Source: Dyadobacter linearis (GTDB lineage: Bacteria > Bacteroidota > Bacteroidia > Cytophagales > Spirosomataceae). Taken from it: a DNA stretch of 64,000 nt. Made by a program: the position numbers and the translations under genes. This document shows positions 34,094 through 42,718 of the stretch, one piece after another. Position 1 is the stretch's first letter, and every line of letters begins with the position of its first letter. Where the stretch lies: the NCBI RefSeq assembly GCF_907165045.1, contig NZ_CAJRAU010000002.1:806001-870000 (forward strand). Reading direction: 5' to 3'. Below the pieces are notes generated by a model. That model was not told the origin of the DNA. It did no database searches and saw only the letters and a list, made by a program, of their open reading frames with translations.

Positions 34094-35599
34094 TTATTCC
34101 TTTAATGAAAAGTCGAGGTACTGGATCAGCGCCGGATTTTCGGGAGTAAGCGTAAAATATACTTCAATATCCCCTTTCTCTCCTTTCAGCAAAAATGTGC
34201 CCCTCAACTGATTTTCAGCGCGCATTTCGGAAGTTTCTTTGATTGCGCCTACTTTGGCGAGCAATACGTCCAGCGCTTTCTTACGATGCGGCAAAGAATG
34301 ATCAGGAAAGAAATTTTCTGCAAAAATCCCGCTCTGTTCGGCATTTTTCCATTCAGGCAGAAGCTTTGTGATCTGGTCTTTTCGTTGTTTTAATATAGCC
34401 GAAACGGGCAATGGAAGCGGCTTCAAGCCAGCTAACTTAATAATCGTATCCAACACAGCGGTATTAACCGAGGACAACCCTGCATAAGTACGGTTGGCAT
34501 GTGCAATGATCCCGACCCCGTATTGAGGCAAGATCTGCCACTGACTACCGAAGCCAGGTAAACCGCCCGTGTGCCCCACTCCCGTCCTTCCTTCACAATC
34601 CCGGCTCCACCGTAGCCCATAACCATAACCCGACGTGAGCGCGCAAGGCCGGCCGCTCGGATATTTATAGTCTGCTACCAAACCGCTGAAACTCCACGGC
34701 ATTTGCATCTCACGCACATCGCTCCGGGAAACCGGGCCCTTTTCCGGGCCTGAGCTCGCAGGCCAGGCAGACAAATGAAACGCGACATATTTACTAAAAT
34801 CCTCAATCGAAGTGATCAGCCCTCCTATTGCGCCGTAAGCGCCGTCGTGCAAAAGCTCTTCTTCCTTCCACACATCATCTTCATAACGGTATCCGTGCGC
34901 CAGCAGGTTTTTGGGAGATTTTGTGTATTCCCAAATCGTACTGTTCATGCCAAGCGGCTTAAATATCTTTTCATCAATATATTGCTGATAAGGTTTTCCC
35001 GAAACCACACTGATAATCCGGCCGAGCAAAGCGAATCCCAGATTGCTGTATTCATAAAAAATACCAGGCGCATTGGAAAATGAAATGCCGCTTTTGATAA
35101 GTGCTATCAGGTCTTCATCCTTATCATTCAGCTGCCGGTCGCCCCAGGGATTGTCTTCCGGAAACCCTGCCGCGTGTGTCAGTAAGTGCCTGATCGTGAT
35201 CGGTGGCGAGTCGGTGGTGGTCGCAGGCATATCTTTCAGTTCGGGAATATAGAGATAGGCCGGGTCGTCGAGTTTCAGTTTACCTTCCTTCCGCAGCGCC
35301 AGTATCCCCATTGCCGTGACACTTTTGGACATAGAGGCAATGCGGAACAGTGATTTTTCAGATGCCTTCGTTTTAGTCGCGACCTCGGTGAATCCCTGGC
35401 CACCAGCCATTACAAGCTGCCCGTCCACTACTATACCAAATGCCAGCCCCGGCAAGTGATGTTTGGCAGCCTGATTTCGGTACAGTTGCTCGATCACAGG
35501 CAGAGTCGCCTTGATCCTCGCGATCCGGTCGGGTTGTGCCTGGATTTTTCCTGTCAGTACTAAAATGATAAATAAAGAGGTAAAAATGCACCTTTTCAT
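34094..35599 (-). CDS. Serine hydrolase of the class C beta-lactamase/D-alanyl-D-alanine peptidase fold
   Basis: 501 residues with a signal peptide (MKRCIFTSLFIILVLTGKIQAQ). The catalytic S-x-x-K is in RIASMSKSVTAMGI, the Tyr motif is YSNLGFALLG (Y-x-N), and the third motif is GVGHTGGLPGFGS (H-T-G in place of K-T-G). A C-terminal domain of about 110 residues follows. Such secreted enzymes act as esterases, D-aminopeptidases or penicillin-interacting proteins; with H-T-G instead of K-T-G, esterase or peptidase activity is more likely than strong beta-lactamase activity (inference). Confidence 0.92.
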   Translation of the reverse strand: MKRCIFTSLFIILVLTGKIQAQPDRIARIKATLPVIEQLYRNQAAKHHLPGLAFGIVVDGQLVMAGGQGFTEVATKTKASEKSLFRIASMSKSVTAMGILALRKEGKLKLDDPAYLYIPELKDMPATTTDSPPITIRHLLTHAAGFPEDNPWGDRQLNDKDEDLIALIKSGISFSNAPGIFYEYSNLGFALLGRIISVVSGKPYQQYIDEKIFKPLGMNSTIWEYTKSPKNLLAHGYRYEDDVWKEEELLHDGAYGAIGGLITSIEDFSKYVAFHLSAWPASSGPEKGPVSRSDVREMQMPWSFSGLVADYKYPSGRPCALTSGYGYGLRWSRDCEGRTGVGHTGGLPGFGSQWQILPQYGVGIIAHANRTYAGLSSVNTAVLDTIIKLAGLKPLPLPVSAILKQRKDQITKLLPEWKNAEQSGIFAENFFPDHSLPHRKKALDVLLAKVGAIKETSEMRAENQLRGTFLLKGEKGDIEVYFTLTPENPALIQYLDFSLKE

Positions 35600-35903
35600 A
35601 AGCCGCCGGAGAGTTTGGTAGAATGGCCAATTTAAGAAATCAGTAAGCGGACTGCAACAATTTAAAGGTAAATCACTAAATCTTTCTTTTGTACAACAGT
35701 TACTTTTTAATATTATTTAAATAATACCATCATACTGAATCTAAATTGTTGTATATACGTTAATTTTGCGGTGATTAAAAAGTATCGAATTGGTACAGTG
35801 CAATTTCAGACCATTTGCACACTCACAGAATACTTGAAATAATTATATAGCAGACAATTTAAAAGTACACAACTTCACACTCCGAAAAGAAAAAAAGCAA
35901 GTC
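35600..35903. other. 304-bp divergent intergenic region
   Basis: Lies between a minus-strand serine hydrolase gene and a plus-strand MFS gene. It has an exact -7 box for the MFS gene (35761-35768). The remainder is AT-rich, with no coding frame or terminator. Confidence 0.6.
35761..35768 (+). promoter_or_regulatory. -7 box TAATTTTG for the MFS transporter gene
   Basis: Exact TAnnTTTG match; TTG doublets lie 12-15 nt upstream, closer than the usual -33 spacing. The leader would be about 130 nt. Confidence 0.45.
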
Positions 35904-37067
35904 ATGAATTTATCAATTTTCGCCCCCTCCGATTCCAGAAAATACCTGCGCCTTGCGGTGGCAGCCTTTTTCTTTGTTCAGGGACTCAGTTTTGCAGCTT
36001 GGGCAAGCCGTATTCCTGATATCAAAAATATGCTACACCTGACAGAAGGTGGCCTGGGTACCGTATTGCTCGCATTACCGATCGGTTTAATGGCAAGTTT
36101 GCCCATTTCCGGCTGGATGGTAACACATTACGGAAGCCGCAAAATGGTATTGATCGGCGCTGTCCTATACGCGACGACACTCGCATTTATTGGTTTCGTA
36201 AGTCGCACGGAGCAGCTGGTTATCGTTTTATTTGCATTCGGATTATGGGGTAACCTTACCAATATTGCAATTAATACGCAGGCAGTTGCAGTGGAGCAGC
36301 TTTGGGGGAAATCTATTATGGCATCCTTCCACGGACTTTGGAGCCTTGCCGGATTCGTGAGCGCGATGATCGGCTCGCTGTTTATCTCGGTAAATATCCC
36401 CCCGCACATTCATTTCATTTTCATTGCGATCGCTGCATTTGCGATCATCTTAATGGCGTACAAACACACGATGCCAGAAAGTGACAAAAACGATGGGCAG
36501 GCTCAGCCGCTATTTGTAAAACCAGACCGCGACCTGCTTACTTTGGGACTCATTGGATTTTGTGCGATGGTATGCGAAGGCGCGATGTTCGACTGGAGCG
36601 GCGTATATTTCCAGGAGGCAGTGCACGTGCCGGCTTCCATGACCACATTGGGTTATGTAGCGTTTATGGGCACAATGACCGGCGGCCGTTTTGCCGGAGA
36701 CTGGCTCGCCAACAAACTTGGAAGAAGGAAGATGTTGCAGATCAGCGGTATCTTAATGGGTACAGGGTTGGCTATTTCGGTGCTTTTCCCTTTCCTCGTT
36801 CCAGCTACTTTCGGTTTCCTGTTGGTTGGTTTTGGAGTTTCATCCGTGGTTCCATTAGTGTATAGCGCAGCCGGAAAATCTACAACCATGTCGCCCGGAA
36901 TGGCGCTTGCGGCGGTCTCTTCAATTAGTTTCATCGGCTTCCTGATCGGCCCTCCGCTGATCGGTATCGTTGCGCAATTCGCGGATCTTCGCTGGTCCTT
37001 TGCGATCGTTGGTGTGCTGGCTTCCATGACAGCCTATTTGTCGACCAAAGCGAAACTGATCAGCTGA
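35904..37067 (+). CDS. MFS transporter (YbjJ/FucP-like)
   Basis: 387 residues, twelve predicted TM helices. The N-terminus FVQGLSFAAWASRIPDIKNML and the first-loop motif GWMVTHYGSRKMVLIGAVL (MFS motif A) are clear; the second half repeats it as DWLANKLGRRKMLQISG. The AAWASRIPDIK start resembles YbjJ-type members, whose substrates are poorly known. It is transcribed alone and ends at a terminator. Confidence 0.9.
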   Translation: MNLSIFAPSDSRKYLRLAVAAFFFVQGLSFAAWASRIPDIKNMLHLTEGGLGTVLLALPIGLMASLPISGWMVTHYGSRKMVLIGAVLYATTLAFIGFVSRTEQLVIVLFAFGLWGNLTNIAINTQAVAVEQLWGKSIMASFHGLWSLAGFVSAMIGSLFISVNIPPHIHFIFIAIAAFAIILMAYKHTMPESDKNDGQAQPLFVKPDRDLLTLGLIGFCAMVCEGAMFDWSGVYFQEAVHVPASMTTLGYVAFMGTMTGGRFAGDWLANKLGRRKMLQISGILMGTGLAISVLFPFLVPATFGFLLVGFGVSSVVPLVYSAAGKSTTMSPGMALAAVSSISFIGFLIGPPLIGIVAQFADLRWSFAIVGVLASMTAYLSTKAKLIS

Positions 37068-37095
37068 GTTCGTTTGGTATAAGATTTGAGTGAGA

Positions 37096-37123
37096 GGGAT
37101 ACCGGCACCGGTATCCCTTTTTT
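37096..37123 (+). terminator. Rho-independent terminator after the MFS gene
   Basis: GGGATACCGG (37096-37105) and CCGGTATCCC (37108-37117) are perfect complements followed by six T. Confidence 0.9.
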
Positions 37124-37140
37124 CATTTTAATATACTCCA

Positions 37141-38148
37141 ATGAAAATCAAATCCCTGCTTTTCGTCGCTACCCTGGCCCTATTCAGCGAGGCTGCAACT
37201 GCCCAGAAAGACACGCTTCGGAGTCTTGATATGAACCTTGAAAACTATGAATATCCTTTTCCGGTATCCTTCATTGAATTCGATTCGCAGGCCGAGAAAC
37301 TAAAAATGGCATATATGGTTGTCAAGCCTTCGAAAAGCAATGGCAAAACCATCATGCTGCTGCACGGGAAAAATTTCAACGGAGCTTACTGGGAGCAGAC
37401 AGCGAAAGCACTATCGGAGAAAGGTTATCAGGTTATCATTCCTGATCAGATTGGTTTCGGAAAATCAACCAAACCGCTGCATTTCCAATACTCTTTCCAG
37501 GAACTTGCGGCTGGCACGAAACGGATTTTGGATAAGCTGAATGTGAATAAAACGATCGTTTTGGGCCACTCAATGGGTGGAATGGTGGCCACCAGGTTTA
37601 CATTAATGTACCCGGAACTGGTCGAAAAGCTGGTACTCGAAAACCCGCTCGGACTGGAAGATTACAAGGTGAAAGTGCCTTATCAATCCATTGACAAATG
37701 GTATATGAGCGAATTGAAAAGTGATTTTAACAGCATCAAAAACTACCAGCTGAACAGTTACTACGACGGAAAATGGAAAGATAGTTATGACAAATGGGTA
37801 AATCTGCTTGCTGGCTGGACGCTGAACAAGGATTATCCGCGTATCGCCTGGAATTCGGCGCTCACTTATGATATGATCTATTCCCAGCCGGTTTGCTACG
37901 AGCTCAACCAGATCAAGGTGCCTACGCTGCTGATCATCGGTCAGCGCGACCGTAGTGCAGTTGGCAAAAACCTGGCCTCTGAGGATGTCAGAAAGACACT
38001 GGGAAATTATCCTGCACTGGGCCGGCAGACGAAAGCTTTGATAAACAAAAGTGAGCTGGCCGAATTAAACGACATCGGCCACTCACCTCATATTGAAAAC
38101 TTCGACAGGTTTATTCAACCTCTGATGAAGTTCATTGACAAACCTTAA
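37141..38148 (+). CDS. Secreted alpha/beta hydrolase
   Basis: 335 residues with a signal peptide (MKIKSLLFVATLALFSEAATA). Alpha/beta hydrolase features are IMLLHGKNFNGAYWEQ (oxyanion HG), the nucleophile elbow VLGHSMGGMVATRF, the acid in LLIIGQRDRSAVG and the catalytic His in NDIGHSPHIENF. All three triad residues are present. Substrate unknown. It begins just after the terminator of the MFS gene, so it has its own promoter. Confidence 0.92.
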   Translation: MKIKSLLFVATLALFSEAATAQKDTLRSLDMNLENYEYPFPVSFIEFDSQAEKLKMAYMVVKPSKSNGKTIMLLHGKNFNGAYWEQTAKALSEKGYQVIIPDQIGFGKSTKPLHFQYSFQELAAGTKRILDKLNVNKTIVLGHSMGGMVATRFTLMYPELVEKLVLENPLGLEDYKVKVPYQSIDKWYMSELKSDFNSIKNYQLNSYYDGKWKDSYDKWVNLLAGWTLNKDYPRIAWNSALTYDMIYSQPVCYELNQIKVPTLLIIGQRDRSAVGKNLASEDVRKTLGNYPALGRQTKALINKSELAELNDIGHSPHIENFDRFIQPLMKFIDKP

Positions 38149-38176
38149 TCTCAGGCAAACCTATTATGAATGTAAA

Positions 38177-39097
38177 TCAGCCAAAGAATTGTCTCACGTA
38201 ATTTCGGCTGGTCAAAATTGCACTTTGTACATCCTTGATACTGCCTTCGTAAGCTTTGTCCTCGACTTCGATCACAACCGGCCCGCGGTAACGAACGTCA
38301 GTTAGTGCAGCGAAAAATGCTCTCCAATTTACATCACCAAGTCCCGGCAGTTTGGGAGAATGATATTCAAGCGGGTTTGCCATGATACCAACACGATCTA
38401 ATTTATTTTTGTAAACTTTCGCATCCTTCAAATGTACATGATGCAATCGTGATTTATAATTGTAAATCGGATAAGTTTCATCCATCATCTGCCAGATCAT
38501 GTGCGACGGATCGTAGTTGAGTCCCAACGTCGGGCTGGGAATGATCTCGAACATTCTATCCCACACCGCCGGACTGATCGCGAGGTTTTTCCCGCCCGGC
38601 CATTCGTCATCGGTAAAGAACATCGGACAGTTCTCGATTGCGATTTTGATATTATTCTCTTCTGCCACCTTCACAATGGCTGGCCAAACGTCCGCAAAGC
38701 GGGCCAGGTTATCCTTGATACTTTTTGACGGATCGCGGCCGATGAAAGTAGTAACCACAGGTATGTCGAGCTTCGCAGCTCCCCTGATCACTTCCTTTAT
38801 GTGTTCAATAAAGTATTCGGAACGGTTTGGGTCCGGATCCAGGGGATTGGGATAGTAACCGAGTGCGGAGATAAAAACGTTTGCTTCCTTTAATGTATGT
38901 CTGATTTGCGACACCCTGGCTGGCGTGAGGTCCAGCACATTGATGTGTGTCACGCCCGCGTACCGCCTGCTGTCCGCATTGTCGCTCGGCCAGCACATCA
39001 TTTCGACGCAGGAAAACCCGTGATTTGAAGCAAACTGAACTACATGTTCGAATCCGAAATCGGCTAAAATCGCGCTATTAAAACCTAATTGGAGCAT
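38177..39097 (-). CDS. Sugar phosphate isomerase/epimerase (xylose-isomerase-like TIM barrel)
   Basis: 306 residues of the AP_endonuc_2 fold. The metal-site residues are visible as IAIENCPM (Glu), LGLNYDPSHMIWQ (Asp and His), RLHHVHLKDAK (His) and VVIEVEDKAYEG (Glu near the C-terminus). The usual substrates are keto-sugars or inositol derivatives. It stands alone, convergent with the alpha/beta hydrolase gene. No partner dehydrogenases are next to it to indicate a pathway. Confidence 0.9.
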   Translation of the reverse strand: MLQLGFNSAILADFGFEHVVQFASNHGFSCVEMMCWPSDNADSRRYAGVTHINVLDLTPARVSQIRHTLKEANVFISALGYYPNPLDPDPNRSEYFIEHIKEVIRGAAKLDIPVVTTFIGRDPSKSIKDNLARFADVWPAIVKVAEENNIKIAIENCPMFFTDDEWPGGKNLAISPAVWDRMFEIIPSPTLGLNYDPSHMIWQMMDETYPIYNYKSRLHHVHLKDAKVYKNKLDRVGIMANPLEYHSPKLPGLGDVNWRAFFAALTDVRYRGPVVIEVEDKAYEGSIKDVQSAILTSRNYVRQFFG

Positions 39098-39242
39098 AAT
39101 ACAGAGTTTTTGGGGTAAACTTCAGTAAAAAAGCAGCCCGGTTCAAGATTTACATCACAATCCCATCCAAAAATTCCGAGGCTTCATCAATTCAGGGCAC
39201 CACTGGTAACTATCCCCACACCTTAAATCCTTTTCTTTTTAG

Positions 39243-39250
39243 TAATATTG
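39243..39250 (+). promoter_or_regulatory. Near-consensus -7 box (TAATATTG) for the 39.3-42.1 kb module
   Basis: One mismatch to TAnnTTTG, 39 bp upstream of the ATG at 39290, and the only plausible box before the three-gene module. Confidence 0.35.
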
Positions 39251-39289
39251 ACCTGGTAAAACCAATGAATTCTAACACTTTATACACTT

Positions 39290-39967
39290 ATGGCAGACTC
39301 TGAACCGGGTATCGGAAAGAAAATACTCAGCTTTTTTATCAAAGAGAGCGAAGAACCAGCTAAAACTGCTGCGGTCACTAAACCTGCGGTTGGCCAGCCG
39401 GAGCCACAACCGGCGCCGACAGTGTCTAATGTAGCCGGGACGATGCAGATCGACAGAAAATTTGTCGATCACTTTGTGAGCCTTCTTGAAAAGGCCAATC
39501 TACCCGGACCTGATTATTTCGAATACAAGCAGGCACTCCAAAGCATGGAAGGGCTTGGGCTGGGAGAAGAAAAGCAATTCCAGGCGGCCTGGGCGAGTTT
39601 TAAGGCAATGGGCGGCCCGAAAGACCCGGCCATTTTGAAGTCTTCCGCAGACCAGTACCTGAATATCCTTGACAAAGACCGGTCTTCGTTTTTGAAAGAT
39701 GTAGAAAAAGCGATCAAAGACAGAGTCGGTGCATTGCAGGAGGAACAGAAAAAGTTGGAAGAGTCAAATACCGCCATTTCACAGCAGATCCTCGATTTAC
39801 AAAAGAAAATAGAGGAAAACAGAAACAGGCTTGGACAGATTTCCGGAGAGGTAACCGAGCAAAGCGCGAAAATCAATGCGAACAAAGACAGTTTTGAGGC
39901 AACTCACCTGAGCTTTGTTGAACAAATTAAATCCGACTTGAATAAAATAAACCAATATCTCAAATAA
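39290..39967 (+). CDS. Cytoplasmic coiled-coil protein, first gene of a three-gene membrane module
   Basis: 225 residues with no signal peptide or TM helix. Residues 1-50 include an Ala/Pro/Glu-rich linker after KKILSFFIKES; 55-130 look globular and helical (FVDHFVSLLEKANLPGPDYF, FQAAWASFKAMGGP); 130-225 form a long coiled coil (LQEEQKKLEESNTAISQQIL, IEENRNRLGQISGEVTEQSA). It precedes the two-TM protein gene by 17 bp and is almost certainly cotranscribed. I do not recognise the family. Its coiled coil is well suited to pair with that of the next protein. Confidence 0.82.
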   Translation: MADSEPGIGKKILSFFIKESEEPAKTAAVTKPAVGQPEPQPAPTVSNVAGTMQIDRKFVDHFVSLLEKANLPGPDYFEYKQALQSMEGLGLGEEKQFQAAWASFKAMGGPKDPAILKSSADQYLNILDKDRSSFLKDVEKAIKDRVGALQEEQKKLEESNTAISQQILDLQKKIEENRNRLGQISGEVTEQSAKINANKDSFEATHLSFVEQIKSDLNKINQYLK

Positions 39968-39984
39968 CCTGACTTATTATACAA

Positions 39985-40998
39985 ATGGCAACACCAGATT
40001 TCTCACAGATAGGCGGATCGCAGGAAGACATTTCCAAGCGGTCGTACTGGAGTAAGCCGGAGGGCATTGCTTCGCTCCTTTTCCTTGGCGGACTCGGTGC
40101 CGCTGCATTATACTATTGGAACAAGATCGCCGGTTTCCTGATAGAAGTGACGCAAAACACTTTGTATCTCGGCTTTTTGCTGGCGGTTTTGGCGCTCGTT
40201 ATATTCCTTTTTACCAGCAGGGATGTACGTACAGCCGTATTTTTTCTTTTCAAAACATTAATGCGTAAGATAACGGGACTTGTTATCAAGCTCGATCCTA
40301 TTGCCATTATGAAGATCTATATCGACGATCTGAAAGAGAAAAGAGAGAAAATGCAGGGCCAGATCAATACGCTGGCGGGTCAGCTTGTGAAGCTGAACAA
40401 GAATATCAATCAGAATAATGAGCAGATCAAACAGAAATTCGCGGAGGCCAACAAAGCCAGTACCATGCTTGACAGGCCGGGAATGAAGGAAACTGCTTCA
40501 CTGGCAACCATCGAAGGCGCCGGATTGCAGGAAATGAATGAGAAACTTTTCCCCTTGCAGCGTAATATGAAGACGGTGCTGGAATTCATGGAAAAAGTGA
40601 ACAAAAGCGCTGATTACATTATCAAGGAAACCGAGATCAAGGTTAAACTGAAAGAGGCTGAGTACCGAATTGTAAAGGAAAGCTCTAATGCATTGCGTAC
40701 GGCAGTGAGCATTTTCAAAGGTAACCCTGACAAGAAGTTCTATTTCGACGAGTCGATGGAATATATCCAGGATGATATGAGCCAGAAACTGGGTGAAATG
40801 AAACGCGCGATGGATTTGTCGCTTGACTTTATCAATGGCGTGGACGTTCAAAACGGGTTGCTTTCCGACAAAGGTCAGGCGATGCTGGAAGCTTACAACT
40901 CCGGCCAGTTCAAATTCATCCAGCTTGACGCGCAACCTCAGACAACCCGACCTCTGGAAGCGCCCAAGGATTCCAGCTATAAAGGACTTTTAGACTAA
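39985..40998 (+). CDS. Two-TM protein with a cytoplasmic PspA-like helical domain
   Basis: 337 residues. Two TM helices (about 28-46 and 58-77) are followed by a long, almost wholly helical, charged domain (about 100-290). It begins LDPIAIMKIYIDDLKEKREK, resembling by eye the start of PspA/IM30 helix 1 (D-P-x-x-x-x-x-x-I-x-D/E-x-x-E), then continues LNKNINQNNEQIKQKFAEAN and later YIQDDMSQKLGEMKRAMDLS. PspA proteins remodel and protect membranes, and normally have an amphipathic helix rather than TM anchors. No homologue was searched, so the PspA link is tentative. It is the middle gene of a three-gene module, 49 bp before the next gene. Confidence 0.82.
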   Translation: MATPDFSQIGGSQEDISKRSYWSKPEGIASLLFLGGLGAAALYYWNKIAGFLIEVTQNTLYLGFLLAVLALVIFLFTSRDVRTAVFFLFKTLMRKITGLVIKLDPIAIMKIYIDDLKEKREKMQGQINTLAGQLVKLNKNINQNNEQIKQKFAEANKASTMLDRPGMKETASLATIEGAGLQEMNEKLFPLQRNMKTVLEFMEKVNKSADYIIKETEIKVKLKEAEYRIVKESSNALRTAVSIFKGNPDKKFYFDESMEYIQDDMSQKLGEMKRAMDLSLDFINGVDVQNGLLSDKGQAMLEAYNSGQFKFIQLDAQPQTTRPLEAPKDSSYKGLLD

Positions 40999-41047
40999 AC
41001 TATTTTCGTTCACTTATTTAACATCGTTCAATTTACCGCACAAAACA

Positions 41048-42070
41048 ATGAAAAGACTTACTGTCGCAGGCCGCCTGATTATCACGGCACTTATTATAGG
41101 AGCATTATTTGTAGGGTATAAATACTTTGGAGGCGAAAAAGCGCTGAACCAAATGGCCGAAGACCGGGCGCAGAACCCTGAAACCGAGGCATCCAACGCA
41201 AGTGAAACGGAGGCGACACCTTCGGAAAGTACACCTGAGAATTCGGAAGCTACGACTTCTGACAACTCTGCATTCACTTATACCCCGCCAGCCCCGGTCG
41301 ATGGGAAATTGAAAGGAGTTGTAGAACTCGGTGCTAGCGGTTTCAACTCATTTATTATCAAAGTAGACGATCAAAAACGCTGGGCGCTTGAAAAGTCGGA
41401 GTTTGGGAACAGCCTTGTGACCGAGAATATGGCCACCGACGAGGATATTCGCATTGGTCTAAAAAAGTATATCGGTGGCATGCTCGATTTTGGGGTTAGC
41501 AGCAAGGATATTCACTTTGTAGTAAGTTCAGGAGCTGCGAAGGCTGATGTTACACCAAAGATTACCAGGGTTTTGAAGTCGATCGGATACGTGGTGAACC
41601 AGGTTACAGCCGAGCAGGAAGGTCAGCTTGCATTGAGGTCGGTTTTACCGGCTGAATATGCGAACAAGGCTTTTGTAGTGGATATTGGTTCTGGAAATAC
41701 AAAAATGTCGTGGATGGAAGGTACCAAAGTGTCGGCCCTGGAATCTTACGGCGCAAAGTACTATCAGGAAGGCTCAGACGATTCGAAAGTATATGAAGAA
41801 GTATCGTCGAAAGCCAAGCAAGTCCCGGCCGACAAACGTAAAACGTGCTTCATCATCGGAGGCGTACCGTTCGAAATGGCTAAGGAAGTACGGAAAGGCA
41901 AAGAGCGCTTCACAACGCTGAGCGAGCCACTAGCCTATTCAAAACTAACAAACGCCAAATCCAAAGCCGGCGTCAACATCTACAAAGCAGTAAAAGACGC
42001 CACCGGCTGCGATCAGTTCGTATTCGACTGGGACGCGAATTTCACGATCGGGTTTTTATTGGGGTTGTAA
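41048..42070 (+). CDS. Membrane-anchored ASKHA (Ppx/GppA-like) ATPase/phosphatase-fold protein
   Basis: 340 residues. An N-terminal TM anchor (about 8-24) is followed by an acidic Ser/Thr/Glu linker (35-80) and an actin-like ASKHA domain (about 86-340). Phosphate loop 1 is VVELGASGFNSFIIKV (91-106, with Glu in place of the usual Asp), phosphate loop 2 is FVVDIGSGNTKMSW (209-222), and TAEQEGQLAL (187-196) matches the Ppx/GppA GEEEA block. FIIGGVPFEM (268-277) could be the adenosine motif. Ppx/GppA enzymes hydrolyse polyphosphate or pppGpp. Topology is ambiguous: with one short cytoplasmic stub the domain would be periplasmic, where ATP is absent, so the anchor orientation matters. Confidence 0.8.
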   Translation: MKRLTVAGRLIITALIIGALFVGYKYFGGEKALNQMAEDRAQNPETEASNASETEATPSESTPENSEATTSDNSAFTYTPPAPVDGKLKGVVELGASGFNSFIIKVDDQKRWALEKSEFGNSLVTENMATDEDIRIGLKKYIGGMLDFGVSSKDIHFVVSSGAAKADVTPKITRVLKSIGYVVNQVTAEQEGQLALRSVLPAEYANKAFVVDIGSGNTKMSWMEGTKVSALESYGAKYYQEGSDDSKVYEEVSSKAKQVPADKRKTCFIIGGVPFEMAKEVRKGKERFTTLSEPLAYSKLTNAKSKAGVNIYKAVKDATGCDQFVFDWDANFTIGFLLGL

Positions 42071-42210
42071 GGGGGAGGAAAGGGAGGAGGGAAGAAAGGG
42101 AGGAAGTGTTTTTCTTCATTCTCCCTTCCTCCTTCCTCCTTCCTCCTTCCTCCTTCCTCCTTCCTCCTTCCTCCTTCCTCCCTTTCCTCCCCTTCCTCCC
42201 TCTCCTCCCC
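42071..42210. repeat. Homopurine/homopyrimidine tract with CCTTCCT heptamer array
   Basis: A 36-nt all-purine run (42071-42106) is followed by a short spacer and a 92-nt all-pyrimidine run (42119-42210). Within the latter, CCTTCCT repeats eight times exactly (42124-42179) with degenerate copies on both sides. The purine run is roughly complementary to the pyrimidine run, so a large imperfect hairpin or a triplex (H-DNA) is possible. It fills the gap between the ASKHA gene and a membrane protein gene whose ATG follows an A8 run. Confidence 0.95.
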
Positions 42211-42217
42211 AAAAAAA

Positions 42218-42718
42218 ATGACACTATCACAACTATTCGCCTACATTTCCGCTAATCCCTGGCCGGCGGCTATTTACTTTTGTATACTTCCTGTTCTTGC
42301 GTGGGGTATTGGAGAGGTTGCGCATGGAAGTCGGGATGTTAAATTGTGGAGTTACATTTATGCAGTACTTGTTTATGCGACTTGCATTCCTGGAATCTTT
42401 GCAATTACATTAAATATCTATTTGTTCCTCTTCGAAAGGCAGAGCATCTGGCAGGCGAATATCATTTTGCAATTTCTTCCTGTCATTTCACTTGCTCTGA
42501 CGCTGATGCTTATCAAAAGCAAGATACCTTTCTCACTAATTCCCGGTTTTGGCAAGATTTCCGGTTTCCTGACTCTCATTACCGCATTGATCGGGGTGAT
42601 GTGGTTTATGGACAGAATCAACTTAGTAGCATGGACTTACGTCCCATTCTCTGTCATATTAATAGGCTTCGTACTCACTTTGCTTGCTATTAGATTTGCA
42701 TGGAGCAAACTGTTTTGA
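42218..42718 (+). CDS. Integral membrane protein of unknown function
   Basis: 166 residues with about five TM helices (WPAAIYFCILPVLAWGIG, YIYAVLVYATCIPGIFAI, ILQFLPVISLALTLMLI, FLTLITALIGVMWFM, VPFSVILIGFVLTLLAI). It starts directly after the polypyrimidine array and an A8 run, so its leader is unusual. Its last 19 nt overlap the start of the restriction endonuclease-like gene, so the two are probably translated together. No motif or family is recognised. Confidence 0.8.
   Translation: MTLSQLFAYISANPWPAAIYFCILPVLAWGIGEVAHGSRDVKLWSYIYAVLVYATCIPGIFAITLNIYLFLFERQSIWQANIILQFLPVISLALTLMLIKSKIPFSLIPGFGKISGFLTLITALIGVMWFMDRINLVAWTYVPFSVILIGFVLTLLAIRFAWSKLF

Noticed and set aside
42124..42179. CRISPR-like array
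   Set aside because: The repeats are contiguous heptamers with no spacers; it is a simple tandem repeat.
42042..42230. A minus-strand open frame across the polypyrimidine tract encoding Gly/Arg/Lys/Glu repeats
   Set aside because: It is a translation of the heptamer array, low complexity, and overlaps the end of a real gene.
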